Assembly (NCBI GenBank): GCA_027489295.1
Contig: JAIYAA010000066.1
Span: forward strand, 1 to 7,013
DNA length: 7,013 nt
Source: Sphingomonadales bacterium
Lineage (GTDB): Bacteria; Pseudomonadota; Alphaproteobacteria; Sphingomonadales; Sphingomonadaceae
Reading direction: 5' to 3'
Below are positions 5,923-7,013 of the stretch, one piece after another (the stretch's first letter is position 1; the number at the start of each line of letters is the position of its first letter). The position numbers were made by a program, and so were the translations under genes. A model generated the notes under the pieces. The model was not told where the DNA came from. It was given only the letters and a program-made list of their open reading frames with translations, and made no database searches.

Positions 5923-6847
5923 GATTTCCCCTGGGCTACCGCGCGTGGCGCTCATTGCAGGGCCGACGGCCAGCGGCAAGTCCGCGCTGGCGCTCGCGCT
6001 CGCCGAAAAGCATCGCGGCACCGTGATCAACGCGGATTCGATGCAGGTCTATGCCGATCTCCGCATCCTAACCGCGCGTCCGTCCGAGGAAGAGGAGGCG
6101 CGCGCGCCCCACCGGCTGTTCGGCCATATCGACGGCGCCGAAGCGTGCTCGGCCGCCCGCTGGGCCGCCGAGGCGCGCGCCGCGATCGCGGAAGCCCATG
6201 CCGAGGACCGGCTGCCGATCCTGGTGGGCGGCACCGGCCTCTATCTGCGCACGCTGATCGACGGCATCGCGCCGATCCCGGAGATCGATCCCGCAATCCG
6301 CGCAGCGGTCCGGGCGCTTCCCGTCGCCGACGCACATGCAGCGCTTGCCCTTGCCGATCCCGCTGCGGCGGCGCGTCTGAATGCCACCGACACCACCCGC
6401 GTCGCGCGCGCGCTGGAGGTCATCCGCTCCACCGGCCGCACGCTCGCCGATTGGCAGGACCGCCGTGAGGGCGGGATTGGCGATACCGTCCACCTTGCCC
6501 CGCTGATCCTGCTGCCCGATCGCGACTGGCTCGGCACGCGGATCGATCGTCGCTTCGGCATAATGCTGGCGACCGCCAAAGACGAGGTCCGCGCCCTCCG
6601 CGCCCGCACCGACATCCCCGCCGACGCCCCCGTGCTGCGGGCGATCGGCGTGCACGAGATCGGCCGGTTGCTGGACGGAGAATGGAGTACGGAGATGGCG
6701 CTTGCCGCAGGGGCTACCGCCACCCGCCAATATGCCAAGCGCCAGTACACTTGGTTCCGCCGCCAGCCTCCAGGGGGATGGGAGGTGACGGCGGAGACAG
6801 ATACATACACAAACCTAGGCCATATTGAAAGGAAATTATTTCCTTAG
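5915..6847 (+). CDS. miaA: tRNA dimethylallyltransferase MiaA
   Basis: The product is 310 residues. It transfers a dimethylallyl group to N6 of A37 in tRNAs that read codons starting with U, the first step toward ms2i6A. Visible motifs are the P-loop GPTASGKS (residues 16-23), NADSMQVY (39-46, with the catalytic Asp and the tRNA-contact segment), [15 protein letters not shown] (103-117), a central tRNA-contacting region, RAIGVHEIG (242-250), and [14 protein letters not shown] (269-282), typical of the C-terminal tRNA-binding part. The length is normal. ATG at 5915 (MNMISPG) is taken as start; ATG at 5921 is equally possible. Neither has a Shine-Dalgarno sequence, which fits a leaderless mRNA. 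The 5' end overlaps divergent serB by 8 bases (2 with the second ATG). The last 17 codons are markedly A/T-richer than the rest. ilvB follows 91 bases on in the same direction. Confidence 0.95.
   Translation: MNMISPGLPRVALIAGPTASGKSALALALAEKHRGTVINADSMQVYADLRILTARPSEEEEARAPHRLFGHIDGAEACSAARWAAEARAAIAEAHAEDRLPILVGGTGLYLRTLIDGIAPIPEIDPAIRAAVRALPVADAHAALALADPAAAARLNATDTTRVARALEVIRSTGRTLADWQDRREGGIGDTVHLAPLILLPDRDWLGTRIDRRFGIMLATAKDEVRALRARTDIPADAPVLRAIGVHEIGRLLDGEWSTEMALAAGATATRQYAKRQYTWFRRQPPGGWEVTAETDTYTNLGHIERKLFP
6831..6843 (+). other. Short palindrome at the miaA stop
   Basis: GGAAATTATTTCC is a perfect inverted repeat around one central base (6 base pairs if extruded, more realistically a 5-base-pair stem with a 3-base loop as RNA). 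It ends two bases before the miaA stop codon. It is A/T-rich and has no U-run after it, so it is a poor terminator and may be incidental. Confidence 0.3.
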
Positions 6848-6938
6848 GGGTTGACGCATCATTTTCGTGCGGGTAGCAGCCCCACTTCGACGGACTTATC
6901 CGTTCTGTAAACCATTTTGCGAAGGCGTGGAGGCAAAG
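6848..6938 (+). promoter_or_regulatory. miaA-ilvB spacer with possible promoter and small hairpin
   Basis: A possible promoter is TTGACG (6851-6856), 17 bases, then TAGCAG (6874-6879): good -35, weak -10. Downstream is a perfect 5-base-pair hairpin, ACGGA-CTTA-TCCGT (6890-6903). There is no ATG-started leader peptide and no run of Ile, Leu or Val codons, so classical ilv attenuation is not supported. The ribosome binding site GGAGG is at 6929-6933, five bases before the GTG start of ilvB. Confidence 0.45.
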
Positions 6939-7013
6939 GTGACCGAGAAAAGCGGCGCAGACATCCTGATCGAGGCATTGACCGACCTCGGGGTGGAAGT
7001 CGTGTTCGGCTAC
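6939..7013 (+). CDS. ilvB: Acetolactate synthase large subunit (5' end only)
   Basis: Only the first 25 codons are present, starting GTG ACC GAG AAA and reading on to the window end. The peptide VTEKSGADILIEALTDLG followed by VEVVFGY is the characteristic N-terminus of the large catalytic subunit of acetohydroxyacid synthase, just before the PGGA-type segment of the thiamine-diphosphate-binding domain. The enzyme condenses pyruvate with pyruvate or 2-ketobutyrate in valine, leucine and isoleucine synthesis, in complex with the small regulatory subunit IlvN. The GTG start is fixed by GGAGG five bases upstream; no ATG is available nearby. ilvN and then ilvC are expected downstream but are not in view. 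Another ThDP enzyme with a similar N-terminus is possible but less likely. Confidence 0.88.
   Translation, partial: MTEKSGADILIEALTDLGVEVVFGY

Noticed and set aside
5923..6030. N-terminal extension of serB to 6030
   Set aside because: The extra 36 residues are low-complexity Ser/Ala and lie over the miaA P-loop coding region; ATG 5922 has a good ribosome binding site and matches family length.
6867..6938. Upstream GTG start for ilvB at 6867, in frame
   Set aside because: The added residues do not resemble IlvB, and GGAGG points to the GTG at 6939.

Overview
The window reads as core chromosome of a high-G+C alphaproteobacterium, most likely a sphingomonad (Sphingomonas or relative). The basis is strong G/C third-position bias, Ala/Arg-rich proteins, the order serB / miaA / ilvB, and SPOR-domain and MipA-type envelope proteins. 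These taxon and synteny statements come from memory, not a search. I see no transposase, integrase, phage gene, tRNA, rRNA or CRISPR array. Coding density is very high and the longest gene-free stretch is 137 bases.

Layout. (1) 1-846, plus: the 3' part of a dihydroorotase-like gene that appears to lack two active-site residues, so it is probably the non-catalytic PyrC' (PyrX) partner of aspartate transcarbamoylase. (2) 851-3164, minus: a three-gene operon read right to left, with a ParA-type ATPase, a small ribbon-helix-helix (RHH) protein and an exported TPR + SPOR protein. (3) 3165-3301: a divergent promoter region with a tandem 7-base repeat. (4) 3302-5039, plus: an exported Sel1-repeat + SPOR protein followed after 13 bases by a MipA/OmpV outer-membrane protein. 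(5) 5044-5922, minus: serB, phosphoserine phosphatase. (6) 5915-6847, plus: miaA, tRNA dimethylallyltransferase, whose 5' end overlaps that of serB. (7) 6939-7013, plus: the first 25 codons of ilvB, acetolactate synthase large subunit.

How the genes relate. The flanks are housekeeping: pyrimidine synthesis, serine synthesis, tRNA modification and branched-chain amino acid synthesis. The centre is the most interesting part. A cytoplasmic ParA ATPase and a DNA-binding-type RHH protein are co-transcribed with a periplasmic SPOR protein. Divergent to them is a second SPOR protein joined to a MipA homologue. SPOR domains bind septal peptidoglycan and E. coli MipA scaffolds peptidoglycan enzymes, so the block may link a ParA-type positioning or regulatory switch to cell-wall work at the septum. 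That link is inference from gene order. Both convergent gene pairs are separated by only 4 bases with no visible terminator.
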